From Shewanella morhuae (lineage in GTDB: Bacteria; Pseudomonadota; Gammaproteobacteria; Enterobacterales; Shewanellaceae), in contig NZ_FTNN01000007.1 of NCBI RefSeq assembly GCF_900156405.1, positions 62,001-126,000 on the forward strand: a stretch of 64,000 nt of DNA. The letters run 5' to 3'. Below, in pieces: positions 1-8,526 of the stretch. The number at the start of each line of letters is the position of its first letter. The stretch's first letter is position 1. The position numbers were made by a program, and so were the translations under genes. Below the pieces are notes generated by a model. It worked only from the letters and a program-made list of their open reading frames with translations. It made no database searches and had not been told where the DNA came from.

Positions 1-330
1 CTGGGCAGCACCAGGCGCGAGATAATCGAGGGAGTAAACAAAAGAAACATAATTAAACATCAAGAACATGCCCGCCAGCACCAATCTTAACCAAACTTTG
101 GCATCGAGCGCGGCAAATTGCTTAAGGCTGCCCGCGCTCCATTGGATCAATATACTGACTAACAACGCAACCAGAAAGCGGAACCACGTTAGTGTTACCG
201 GATCGATAAAAGCACCTGATAGTTTTAAGGCTATCGGCAATATGCCCCAAAACAACACGGCAACGGAGATAAAAATAAGCCCGAGTTGAGCATGATTATT
301 TGCCTGTGGGGCATTAAGGTTGAGATTCAC
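1..330 (-). CDS. EamA/DMT-family transporter, N-terminal part only
   Basis: Reading the minus strand from a GTG at 330 gives an open frame that runs off the left edge of the window, so only about 110 N-terminal residues are present. The translation has a short polar leader (about 15 residues) and then alternating hydrophobic helices, with motifs such as VLFWGILPIALK, TWFRFLVALLV and FNYVSFVYSLDYL. This pattern (FWG near the first helix, a WFR segment at the second) is typical of EamA drug/metabolite transporters of the inner membrane, which usually have ten helices. The substrate cannot be told. The start is uncertain: there is no clear Shine-Dalgarno sequence before 330, and the frame stays open a further 25 or so codons upstream, with other GTG/TTG candidates. 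Confidence 0.7.
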   Translation of the reverse strand, partial: MNLNLNAPQANNHAQLGLIFISVAVLFWGILPIALKLSGAFIDPVTLTWFRFLVALLVSILIQWSAGSLKQFAALDAKVWLRLVLAGMFLMFNYVSFVYSLDYLAPGAAQ

Positions 331-668
331 GGATGAGTCCAATAGAGACCACGAAATGGGCTGCCATTCTGGCACTGAGTTAAGCCAATATCTAGCCTCT
401 TATTATGGAAAGATAAGTGCTAGGTTGGATACTTTAACTGACATTGCTGTTATATGAGTAATATGTGCGATATGAGTTTAAATCGCTTAACGTTTTTGGG
501 GTTTTAGCCCTCATCCTTAATTCTGCAGCGATTGATTTTAAATCTATACGGACATTGCCATTTCCAGTGATAGCATTAACCGAGTATATTTGGCCGACTA
601 AAATGGCTTATCGGCCACCTTCTTTTATGCCACATCTTTATAGGCAAACTGTTTAAATAGGAAAGTTA
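331..668. other. Intergenic region between divergent genes
   Basis: This stretch separates the minus-strand EamA gene from the plus-strand hydratase gene and should hold both promoters. It is AT-rich. A 63-codon frame at 465-656 has no ribosome binding site and no recognisable motif, and I do not accept it as a gene. The only clear element is AGGAAAG just before the start of the next gene (about 659-665). Confidence 0.5.
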
Positions 669-1475
669 ATGCTATCTACCGTCACTCTCGAACAAGTACA
701 AAGGTGTATTAAGCCCGCCGCAAAAGAACTCGCCAAGCGGCGTGCTGCAGGCACAAACGGAGATTTACTTAACTCAGAACTGAGGCCAACAAACTTCGAG
801 CAGGCCTTCGCCATTCAACAAGCCGTGGCAGAAATATTTAGCACTACCGACAACAATCCTATCGTAGCGTGGAAATGCTTACTGCCCACTGCCGAAAAAA
901 CTGTCGTTGCGCCTATTTATCAACATGATGTATATCAACAATCGGCCACTTGCCCACTGTATGCATCGAATCAACAACTGGCTCGCGTCGAACCCGAACT
1001 GGCTTTTGAGATAGCTCGCGATTTGCCGCCAAGAGCGACGCCTTATACCGAAGCTGAAATCGATGCGGCTTTAGGTAACACTCGCTTAGCGCTTGAATTG
1101 ATAAAAAGCCGCTACCACACGCCCAGTGAAGCGACCTATTTTGATGCCCTAGCCGATGGCTTAGTTAATCAAGGCTTGTGGTTAGGCCCAGTGCTTAACG
1201 TGCTAGAGGGTTTAAATACCAGTGGTTTTGAGCTCAAGGTTAATATTCAAGATGGCGACACACTGCAAAAAACCGCCATTCATCCCAATGGCTCCGCTAA
1301 AGCAGGGCTCTACTGGCTGGTTAATTTTTTATCAACCCAAGGTATTGGCTTAACTCAAGGCCAATATGTGATTACCGGCTCCTACGCGGGCGTACTTGAC
1401 TTGCCATTGGCGCAAATCTGCCATTTTGAATACGGCGAACTTGGGCAGTTTTCAGTCGAATTTATCACTAAATAA
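669..1475 (+). CDS. 2-keto-4-pentenoate hydratase / fumarylacetoacetase-family protein
   Basis: A 268-residue protein with the features of the MhpD-type hydratase branch of the fumarylacetoacetate hydrolase superfamily: an N-terminal helix rich in Lys/Arg (AAKELAKRRAAG), the segment FAIQQAVAE, and the metal-site motif RVEPELAFEIARDLP near residue 112, where the two Glu residues are expected metal ligands. The C-terminal part carries VITGSYAG, in the place of the usual VxTGT/SxxG motif. Length matches the family. Relatives hydrate 2-oxopent-4-enoate or decarboxylate related oxo acids in aromatic degradation, but no other degradation genes lie here, so the substrate is unknown. The ATG is preceded by AGGAAAG. 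It appears to be transcribed alone; a cytoplasmic location is expected. Confidence 0.75.
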   Translation: MLSTVTLEQVQRCIKPAAKELAKRRAAGTNGDLLNSELRPTNFEQAFAIQQAVAEIFSTTDNNPIVAWKCLLPTAEKTVVAPIYQHDVYQQSATCPLYASNQQLARVEPELAFEIARDLPPRATPYTEAEIDAALGNTRLALELIKSRYHTPSEATYFDALADGLVNQGLWLGPVLNVLEGLNTSGFELKVNIQDGDTLQKTAIHPNGSAKAGLYWLVNFLSTQGIGLTQGQYVITGSYAGVLDLPLAQICHFEYGELGQFSVEFITK

Positions 1476-1650
1476 CCTCTTAAAAGACCAATAGGCGAGC
1501 CTACGCTTCACTCGAATCGCCTATCGGTCAAATCAATTTTTTCTCGCCCCTATTCTCGCCCCCCTCAAAGCACAACAAAAATAAAACAAATTTGTCTCAA
1601 AACGCGCACCTATGTATCATCTAGATTCATCAATAATAAGGATATACATT

Positions 1651-2763
1651 ATGTCGCATGGAAAAATGCTGCCAATCGCCTACTTTCTTACCCTCACTTT
1701 AGGCACCTCTTTTATCTTACACGCCTCTGAGAATAGCTTTGCTAAAGCCTATAGCGACTATCAAACCGCGGTGAAAAAAGGCGATACTGCGAACATTGAA
1801 GCGAGTGCTAAAACGGCTTACCAACTCGGTGAGGCTCAGTATGCCAAAGATAGTATCGACTTAGCCAATCTCGCTATAAACTGGGCCAGTGCGATAGAAA
1901 ATCAAGTCGCGCCAAACCCATTTATAGAAACCCATTTTCAGCAAACCGCCAAGGCTAATGAATTATATAAACTCGCGCTTGCTAACTATAAAATCCATTA
2001 TGGTAAGCAAGCATTTGAGCTTATCGACCCCTTACTTGGCGCAGCGCAAACAGCCGCCAAAGCCAAAGTAGCGAAAGACTATTTCCTTGATGCTATGGCG
2101 GTTGCAGAAAAATCTGATAATAAAAAAGTTCTAGCCGATGTGAAAATGGCCGCGTTCAGTCGCTTATCCAAAACCGAACTCTACACTCGAGACGTAAGAA
2201 ACTATGTCTTCGATGCTTATGATATTTATAAAGAAATTTTACCCGAAAATGCATTAGAGAGGGTTAAGGCCACCTATATTGTTGGCGCAGTTGAGTTTGC
2301 AGACAAACATGACAATAAAGCCGAACCTTTATTACTCGAAGTGGTTAAACAGTTTGATGCACTTAATTTCAGTCATCCCTATGCCTTAAGTGCCCACGCT
2401 TATTTAGTCGAACTTTACGAACGTCAGAATAAACGCGAGCAATCCACAGCCCATTGTATTGCTATCGGTAAAATGCGCCCATGGGCCGACGCACAGGAAC
2501 AACAACCTATTTTCCGTACCGTACCAGACTATCCAATGTCCTATGCCCAACGCAAAAAAAGTGGCTGGGTAGAGTTGAATCTCACTATCGATGAGATGGG
2601 ATTTGTTAAAAATCCCGAGATCACTAACTCTGAAGGGGGCGCGCTATTCGAAAAAGAAACATTGAAAATGATCGATAAGTGGCGCTACGCACCTAAGTTT
2701 GAAGATGGTAAACCAGTCACCGCACAAACTATGGTTCGAATCGAATACAAGATTGATAAGTAA
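1651..2763 (+). CDS. Secreted protein with C-terminal TonB domain
   Basis: The start is placed at the ATG at 1651 because AAGGAT lies 6-11 bases upstream; an in-frame ATG at 1612 has no such site. The 370-residue product begins with a probable signal peptide (about residues 5-25, hydrophobic, ending near HASEN). A long helical middle follows, rich in Ala, Lys and Glu, resembling tetratricopeptide-type repeats. The last 85 residues form a TonB C-terminal domain: FRTVPDYPMSYAQRKKSGWV, then a strand with ELNLTIDEMG and the closing WRYAPKFEDGKPV segment. Classical TonB has an uncleaved anchor and a Pro-rich spacer, which are absent here, so this is probably a periplasmic TonB-domain protein rather than the energy transducer itself. 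ExbB/ExbD genes are not nearby. Confidence 0.7.
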   Translation: MSHGKMLPIAYFLTLTLGTSFILHASENSFAKAYSDYQTAVKKGDTANIEASAKTAYQLGEAQYAKDSIDLANLAINWASAIENQVAPNPFIETHFQQTAKANELYKLALANYKIHYGKQAFELIDPLLGAAQTAAKAKVAKDYFLDAMAVAEKSDNKKVLADVKMAAFSRLSKTELYTRDVRNYVFDAYDIYKEILPENALERVKATYIVGAVEFADKHDNKAEPLLLEVVKQFDALNFSHPYALSAHAYLVELYERQNKREQSTAHCIAIGKMRPWADAQEQQPIFRTVPDYPMSYAQRKKSGWVELNLTIDEMGFVKNPEITNSEGGALFEKETLKMIDKWRYAPKFEDGKPVTAQTMVRIEYKIDK

Positions 2764-2779
2764 CTATCTAAGTAGCCCG

Positions 2780-3106
2780 TTACGTTAGTTCATAGCCTAG
2801 CCCATCGACCACTCTCGATGGGCTTTGTTCATCTTGCGTTCTAAATAAACGCGGATTTAACTCCTGCCTGAGTTGGCTTAAACAGACTTGGCAAATACAT
2901 GCATCGGTAGACGCTAGTTGTAAACTTAATACCTGAGGCTCATCTAAAGCTTGCTCTTGCAAGGCGGCCAAAGGTGGGAACACCTGCAGCGCACACCAAC
3001 AATCCTCAATGCCCTTACCCAAAATCACCGCACACTGATTTGCACCTTGGCACAGGGGGCAAATTTGCGATTCCGTAACACTTAAATCTTGTAACGACTT
3101 GGACAT
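2780..3106 (-). CDS. Small cysteine-rich CWC-family protein
   Basis: The start is set at the ATG at 3106, which has GAGGA a few bases upstream; a frame start at 3127 lacks a site. The 108-residue product has an N-terminal cluster typical of the cysteine-rich CWC family: ICPLCQGANQCAV followed by IEDCWCALQVFP, then a second cluster ACICQVCLSQLR near the C-terminal third. Seven or so Cys in pairs suggest a small metal (zinc or iron) binding fold. Function is unknown in the family. The gene converges on the TonB-domain gene, its stop lying only 16 bases from that gene's end. Confidence 0.65.
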   Translation of the reverse strand: MSKSLQDLSVTESQICPLCQGANQCAVILGKGIEDCWCALQVFPPLAALQEQALDEPQVLSLQLASTDACICQVCLSQLRQELNPRLFRTQDEQSPSRVVDGLGYELT

Positions 3107-3676
3107 CAATATCCTCGTAAATAACATAGGTTATTTATTCTTAGAGATGGCGATCATAACGGTTTTTAGCCACTCAAGCTGAGTTGTTTCCCACCAAGGC
3201 AAAGCTGCTGAGTTATGCAGCATTAATTGCCATTGTTTTCCCAGTGACACGCCTGCTTATGATTTAAAAAGAAGTGTTAATAATGTCCTAGGCATTATAG
3301 TGATATTCTCGATGCCCCTATCGGTCAGATACAATAAAGTATCCTTTCTGATTTGCTAAAAGATTAAGTACTTGTATTCCAGTGACACGCCAACTTTGAT
3401 TTAGAAATGACTCATCCCTGAGGGCTCGACGGCGGCATCCTTGCCGCCAACGGTCACTTCTATACAAGTGCTTAATCTCATTAATTCCCGAGTATACCTG
3501 TTACTAAGCTTAACAGTGGTTCTCGGTAAAGCTCAGCTCTTTTTGTAAGATAGTATTCTAGACTAAAAACTGATAAGTTCTCTTCAATAAAAAATAATTA
3601 ACAATGTGCATTTTTATAGGTCTAATGAGGTAATGTACATGTGTATTATACAAATTTAAAAGAATAAGGAAGTTTA
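3107..3676. other. Repeat-bearing intergenic region, left flank of accessory cassette 1
   Basis: No gene is seen. The stretch holds two copies of a motif beginning CCAGTGACACGCC (3241 and 3379). The second continues into a dispersed repeat that ends near 3480. The remaining sequence towards 3676 is AT-rich and must contain the promoter of the ATPase gene; AAGGAAG at about 3667-3673 is its ribosome binding site. Confidence 0.6.
3376..3480. repeat. Dispersed repeat family A, copy 1
   Basis: Begins ATTCCAGTGACACGCC, passes through CTCATCCCTGAGGGCTCGAC and a hairpin GGCGGCA-TCCT-TGCCGCC (3431-3448), and ends near CGGTCACTTC...GTGCTTAATC. A second copy lies at 25264-25353 with the same order of blocks. 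In that copy the hairpin reads GACGGCA-TCCA-TGCCGTC, so one stem pair has changed on both sides together, which argues that the fold is maintained. A truncated start of the same motif is at 3241-3253. Confidence 0.7.
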
Positions 3677-4980
3677 GTGGCGAACATCGGTCAATACTTA
3701 TTAAAGGAAGTTTTTACACCAGCGAAACCTGCCAGAGTTAGTTTTATTAACCGTAATAAAATTAACAAAAGAGTAGTTCGAGCATTAGAAACCCCTGGCA
3801 TGCAGATTGTTGTCTATGGTCACACGGGCAGTGGTAAAACCACTTTACTAGAAAATAAACTTTATGAGGTTTATGATAAGCATATTCGCACAAACTGCAT
3901 GATTGGTTCTACATTTGAACAAATTATTCTAGATGCTTTTGAACAATTGGCTGAGTTTTATGTTGACGAAGTTATTAATAATAAAAAAACAAAAATTAGC
4001 AGTTCACTTAAAATAAATTATTTGGCAATTAAAGCTAGTCTAGGCGTAGGAATCGAAGAGGTTAAAGGAGTAAAACAAAAACGAATTCTACCTCCTCAAT
4101 TATCACCACAAAATCTTGGCAGATTGATGGGAGCTGCAGGTTACTGCTGGGTACTTGAAGATTTTCATAAGGTTAATGAAGAAGATAAAATTAAACTTTC
4201 CCAATTAATGAAAGTATTCATGGATATGTCGGATGAATATTCAGATTTAAAAATCATTGCTTTGGGGGCTGTAAATACTGCCCGAGAAGTTGTTAAAAGT
4301 GATGGAGAAATGCGTAGGAGATTATCCGAAATCAAGGTCCCTTTAATGCATGACTCTGAGATAAAAGAAATTCTGACAAAAGGAGAAAACTCTCTAAATG
4401 TTATCTTTGGTACTGAACTAAAAGAAAAAATCGCTCATTATTGTAATGGCTTGCCAGCTATTGCTCATAAGCTCGCATATTTGATGTGTGATGGTGCAGC
4501 TATCAGAGAGACATTACATAAATCTCAAAGTTATGACTTTACTGAATCTGATTTAGTATTAGCGGTTCAAGAGTATATAGAAGAAGAGTCTGATACTATA
4601 AAACACGTATTTGATAATGCGCTCACACACAATAAAGGTGAAAACACTATAAGAGCATTATTTTATACAGGCCAAGATTGCGGGAATATTGATGAGCTTT
4701 TTGGTTACTGTAAAGAGTTTAATATTCGGATTCAAAAAAAACCATTTAGAAGCTACTCTAGACGAGCTATCTTCGTCTAAATTTAGCGAAATAATTAAAT
4801 TTGACGAAGATTTACAGTTTTTCAGATCCTTTCTTCAGATCATTTGCTTTGGCGTTTTTTGGAGAAAAAGATGAAGCTAATATAAATAAAAATCTCACAC
4901 CGCTTCAAAAGCAACAGATCTACCAAAAAGCAATTAGTAAAATGAATCTGGTTTTTGACTCCTATAACAAATCATCCTAA
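3677..4980 (+). pseudogene. AAA ATPase gene, split by two +1 slips in base runs
   Basis: A GTG start with AAGGAAG upstream opens a frame coding for an AAA-type ATPase: Walker A GHTGSGKTT (residues 48-56), Walker B-like WVLEDFHK (158-165), sensor-1 strand IIALGAVN and RRRLSEI. The frame as read ends at 4780 with an unnatural tail. Skipping one A in the run of eight (4734-4741) continues it as KNHLEATLDELSSSK, and skipping one T in the run of five (4818-4822) continues it as QFSDPFFRSFALAFFGEKDE to a stop at 4978-4980, giving about 433 residues. The whole stretch is much more AT-rich than its neighbours, and dispersed repeats lie on both sides, so it looks acquired. Function is unknown; ORC/STAND-like ATPases of this size occur in defence and plasmid systems. 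Either a decayed gene or two sequencing errors. Confidence 0.7.
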
Positions 4981-5409
4981 AGAATAAGTTAGCACGCTTA
5001 TTAATGAGGAAAGATGCGACAGGTATAACTATTTTGGGATTAACAGCCAACACCGAAACTGCAGAAGTTCACCCTCCCCTCGGAGTTGCCGAAAGGCATT
5101 TGCGTACGTTGCGTGAGCGAGGCATGGATGCCGAGATAGCGTCAGTCGAATCAGGGACGAGCGTCTGACGCGATAGCATAAGGACGCTTAATGCCCAAGG
5201 GGCTTTCAACTCCGTTAGGGGCGTCTTGGAGAATCCAAGGAGGATAGGACGAGCAGTCCTCCTTGGTCGGGTGTGGGGTGAAGCCCCACGACTTTGATTT
5301 ACCTTGGCTGTAAAGCCGCAATGACTAACATACTCAGGCGATTTAATAAGCCTCCCATCCAGTTACTCGCTTAACTTCATCACGCTAGCACTGAATGAGA
5401 GCGGCTCAA
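4981..5409. other. Repeat-bearing intergenic region, right flank of accessory cassette 1
   Basis: No gene is seen. It holds a copy of repeat family B (5009-5091) and then about 300 bases of GC-rich sequence with two hairpins: CCAAGGAGGA/TCCTCCTTGG (5235-5266) and GTGGGG-TGAAG-CCCCAC (5273-5289). Neither is followed by a clear T run on the plus strand. The hairpins may still end transcripts of the converging cytochrome genes, or they may be part of a mobile remnant. Confidence 0.6.
5009..5091. repeat. Dispersed repeat family B, copy 1
   Basis: Runs from GAAAGATGCGACAGGTATAA through TTAACAGCCAACACCG to the strongly conserved end CAGAAGTTCACCCTCCCCTC-GGAGTTGCCG (5062-5091). The last block recurs without change at 27852-27881 and, slightly altered, at 27924-27951. 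Confidence 0.7.
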
Positions 5410-6480
5410 CTACGACTTTTTAGGAAAAACAGGGTAAGACTCAGTACCTAACACTTTGCCATCAACACTCAGCCCATAATAGTCACTGTCATTATGGTAT
5501 TTCTCTTGAGCCTGTTTAACATCACCTTTGCTACGCGGATCCTGTGGACGCTCGTGGGAGTTGATATAAGCTGCAACATCCCAAGCCTGCTGGTTAGTCA
5601 GCTGCATGCTCTTACCAAAGGGCATATTCTCATAAATGAAAAATGCAGCGGTGTTAACTCTGTGCATACCTGCACCCCAGTTGTAACTTTTAGGGCCCCA
5701 CAAAGGTGGCAATGCATATACGCCTGCTATCGCTTGACCTTGCCCCTCAATACCATGGCAAGTTTGGCAATGAGCTACATAAACCTCTTTACCTCGTTCA
5801 GGTGAATAAGCAAGTTCTGGTTTTGGAATTTCAGGATAACCACGACCAGGCAAGTTAGCACGCTGCTCGACAGTCATCGCCTTGGCAAGTATCTCTGGTA
5901 ACGGGAAGTCTTCACGCTTAGCACCTTTCACTAACTCAGCATCGCTCAGCTCAGGGACTGGACCACTGATTTTGGCTTCATCCATCAAGCCGCCCATGCC
6001 CAACCAATAAGCGTAGGCTGAAATAGCGACTAACTCAGGGCTACCCGAAGCAGGAGCTTTACCATTCATCGAATAGTTAAAACAGCCTTGGATGCGCTCT
6101 TCAAAGCTACTGACTTTATCGTCTTTTTTACGATAAGCTGGATAAGCGAAATAAGCGCCCCATAACGGTGAGGCATTAGCTTTGCGGCCCGCGTCCATGT
6201 GGCAGTTAGCGCAGTTAAGCTCGTTACCTACATACTTGTCTCGCAGCTGCTGAGTATTAACAAACAACTGGTAACCTAAACGTACCTTATCGCCAAAAGC
6301 CCCATCAGGGATTGCACTTAAGGGTCTAAGCGTTAAATAGGCTTGATCTGGCATTTTAGGGAAAGAAGGCAGCGGGGCTTGTTTATCAGGACGCTCTGGT
6401 ACCTGTTCCGTTGAAGATGCTTGCGCTTGAACGGTTAACAATCCCATCGCAGCCAGTAGTAACATTGCTGAATATTTCAT
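5410..6480 (-). CDS. tsdA: TsdA-like diheme thiosulfate dehydrogenase
   Basis: A 356-residue secreted cytochrome c with a signal peptide (about residues 1-22, ending VQAQA-SS). Two heme c sites are visible: CANCH at 90-94 and CQTCH at 238-242. Between them lies FEERIQGCFNYSMNGK with Cys133; in TsdA enzymes the Cys of this ERIxGC motif is the unusual axial ligand of the catalytic heme. Met286 in ENMPFG is the likely ligand of the second heme. These features place it in the TsdA branch of the SoxA-like family, which oxidises two thiosulfate to tetrathionate in the periplasm, reversibly in some species. The companion diheme cytochrome gene is 10 bases upstream in the same direction and probably co-transcribed. 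The reaction direction in this organism cannot be told from sequence. Confidence 0.8.
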   Translation of the reverse strand: MKYSAMLLLAAMGLLTVQAQASSTEQVPERPDKQAPLPSFPKMPDQAYLTLRPLSAIPDGAFGDKVRLGYQLFVNTQQLRDKYVGNELNCANCHMDAGRKANASPLWGAYFAYPAYRKKDDKVSSFEERIQGCFNYSMNGKAPASGSPELVAISAYAYWLGMGGLMDEAKISGPVPELSDAELVKGAKREDFPLPEILAKAMTVEQRANLPGRGYPEIPKPELAYSPERGKEVYVAHCQTCHGIEGQGQAIAGVYALPPLWGPKSYNWGAGMHRVNTAAFFIYENMPFGKSMQLTNQQAWDVAAYINSHERPQDPRSKGDVKQAQEKYHNDSDYYGLSVDGKVLGTESYPVFPKKS

Positions 6481-6490
6481 GGCCGGTTCC

Positions 6491-7114
6491 TTATTTCAAA
6501 TTGGCAAAGTAAGTTGCTAAGGCGTCAACCTCAGCAGCGGTGAGCTTGTTGGCAACATTCGCCATCATGCCATCAACATCACCTTTACGCGTGCCATCTT
6601 GCCATGCCAGTAACTGTGTTTTGATATAACTGGCTTGTTGGCCCGCTAAGCGAGGAAATAAGCCGCCACCTAATGCAGAAGGACCATGACATGTCACGCA
6701 GGCTGGTAAACCACGTGACCAATCACCTTGATAAGCTAAGCGGGCGGTATCGTCAGCAAAAGTAACCTGTTTACCGCGGATAACTGGCGTAACCGGGGTC
6801 TTAACTTGCTGGGCTGAAAAATAGCTGGCGACTTGCTCAATCCCGTCACCTTGAAGCGTCATTGCCATTGGCATCATAGTGGCATTTTGGCGGATACCCT
6901 GTTGAAAATGATGTAGCTGCGTTGAAATGTATTCTGATGAGAGTCCAGCTAATCGAGGGCCAAGCGGTTCAATACCCTCACCTTGTGCGCCATGACAGCT
7001 GACACAAAGTTGTGCTGATGGAGGCATAACGCCTGTGGGTTGCACAGGAGCATCCGAGGCGGCGGCATAGCCACTGACAAGCGTCAGGCTAATAACCAAT
7101 GTGGTAATCTTCAT
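6491..7114 (-). CDS. Diheme cytochrome c (c4/TsdB-like), probable TsdA partner
   Basis: A 207-residue protein with a signal peptide (residues 1-19, ending GYAAA-SD) and two tandem cytochrome c domains of similar layout: CVSCHGAQGEG in the first half and CVTCHGPSALGGG in the second, each followed by a G-PRLAG block (LGPRLAGLSSEYI and LFPRLAGQQASYI) and a Met-containing loop (TMMPMA and DGMMANVA). This duplicated plan is that of cytochrome c4 and of TsdB, the electron acceptor of thiosulfate dehydrogenase. It is the first gene of the pair, with the TsdA-like gene 10 bases downstream, so it probably takes electrons from TsdA in the periplasm and passes them to a terminal oxidase. A general c4 role is the alternative. 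Confidence 0.75.
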   Translation of the reverse strand: MKITTLVISLTLVSGYAAASDAPVQPTGVMPPSAQLCVSCHGAQGEGIEPLGPRLAGLSSEYISTQLHHFQQGIRQNATMMPMAMTLQGDGIEQVASYFSAQQVKTPVTPVIRGKQVTFADDTARLAYQGDWSRGLPACVTCHGPSALGGGLFPRLAGQQASYIKTQLLAWQDGTRKGDVDGMMANVANKLTAAEVDALATYFANLK

Positions 7115-7288
7115 TTGCGTTCCTTTAAAAGGGGGTGAAGCTCTAAAGCATAGGTGGTTATTATTGTTTATGCTTATTTTTAGCTAAGCATAAAGTACAA
7201 TTACGTCTTATTTATTATGTAGTAAAAACCGTATTGATTTATTTTTGCCGTCATCAACTGCAAAATGGTCTCACTAGTTTAATACACA

Positions 7289-8320
7289 CTAATAACCAAA
7301 ACGAGTTGATTCAAAACGATTCAATATTTTATGGATTAAGTAACACATAAATAATGTGGCGACGATGGCAATAAGAATACTGCTCACCCGATAAAGGGCG
7401 CTAAAGATAAGATCATTGCCTGGGGTGAGATATTGCCCAAATAGAATACCTAAGGTTGTCAGCGCGCCAAACCCAACTCCTGAGCCATTGGCTTCTCTAA
7501 CGTGTGCTTGGCTAAATAGCATTAATCCTATCCACAACAAGGGCACAATCAATAGCAATAATCCCGACCAATCATAAAGAAACAACTGTACTAACACTCC
7601 AAATGACACGCCAAGTAACGTACCAATGGCACGTTTACGGGCATAATCCAAGGCGCCATCCCAATGCATAGGAAACAACAATAACAAAGTTGTCGCTTGG
7701 GCTGACATAGAGTCTCGTAAATTGAATATTTGGAATATTAAAAAAGAGGCCGTTGCAATACTGGCCCCCAGTAATGCCTCGTGCCGCATCCGATGTGGCG
7801 CCTTAGGTCCAGGCTTATAAGCCGCTCTGGGCTCTACATCTGGCCAAAGTGCCGTCATTAAATAAGCTATCGCCACTGAGAGTACCGTGGCCCAGAAATT
7901 ACTAAATACTAAATCATTTAAATCGGTATTTGGGTAGCTGGCAAAATGCAGCATGATGCTCAAACTCAGCACTCCATTGGCACCAAATAGAAATAAACTA
8001 CCGCGTGACATGGCAGCAAAACGATATAAAAACAGTAAAAAAACGATCGGTGTCATTAATCCTGGATGACTACCAAAAAAACCACCGAGTAATCCGACTT
8101 CAATACCCGCCATTACCGATGAAGCTAATAGTTGGCGCATGGCATGACCGCTCATCACCGGTACTAATCCAAGCAATAGCATAGGTGTGACGGTAAAAAA
8201 AACGCCATTACTCCAGCCGAAAATTTTGCACAGGGTAAAACCAATAGTACCGCCCGTCGCAATGCGTAAGCACTGGCGTAAATCGTTAGCAGTCAGTGGA
8301 CTATGGCGTAATAACAACAT
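7289..8320 (-). CDS. DUF2955 integral membrane protein of an efflux locus
   Basis: A 343-residue, very hydrophobic protein with about ten predicted helices arranged in two similar halves, split by a short polar loop (PRAAYKPGPKAPHRMRHEA, about residues 164-182). Motifs such as GGTIGFTLCKIFGWSNGVFF near the N-terminus and MHWDGALDYARKRAIGTLLG in the second half are those of DUF2955 proteins, related to the FusC/aromatic-acid exporter (AaeB) group. It lies 206 bases downstream of an HlyD-type adaptor and a MarR regulator on the same strand, the usual setting for a tripartite exporter of aromatic acids or drugs. Unlike AaeB it lacks a large cytoplasmic domain. Substrate unknown. Confidence 0.75.
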   Translation of the reverse strand: MLLLRHSPLTANDLRQCLRIATGGTIGFTLCKIFGWSNGVFFTVTPMLLLGLVPVMSGHAMRQLLASSVMAGIEVGLLGGFFGSHPGLMTPIVFLLFLYRFAAMSRGSLFLFGANGVLSLSIMLHFASYPNTDLNDLVFSNFWATVLSVAIAYLMTALWPDVEPRAAYKPGPKAPHRMRHEALLGASIATASFLIFQIFNLRDSMSAQATTLLLLFPMHWDGALDYARKRAIGTLLGVSFGVLVQLFLYDWSGLLLLIVPLLWIGLMLFSQAHVREANGSGVGFGALTTLGILFGQYLTPGNDLIFSALYRVSSILIAIVATLFMCYLIHKILNRFESTRFGY

Positions 8321-8526
8321 ACAGCTCGCCTTGTATTAATTTTGTGTTCATCGTAAATCTATATCCACAGTGCTGCTTACCTAGATTGGTACTCATCTAC
8401 ATTGCAACTCATTTAAAGTGATCTTGCTTGGGGTAAACCCCCTGTATTTAGGGGGAAGCAGCATCCATTAATTAGGTCAGTTTTTTTAGAAATAACCTAA
8501 TTACGCGGCCGACATGGAGCATAAAT

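Noticed and set aside
465..656. 63-codon plus-strand frame before the hydratase gene
   Set aside because: No ribosome binding site, no recognisable motif, and it lies in a divergent promoter region.
3241..3391. CCAGTGACACGCC pair as a short CRISPR-like or att direct repeat
   Set aside because: Only two copies 138 bases apart, with no regular spacing; the second is the start of a longer dispersed repeat also found at 25264.
5235..5289. Two GC-rich hairpins as a small RNA gene
   Set aside because: No promoter-like sequence or T run could be tied to them; they are reported as structure only.
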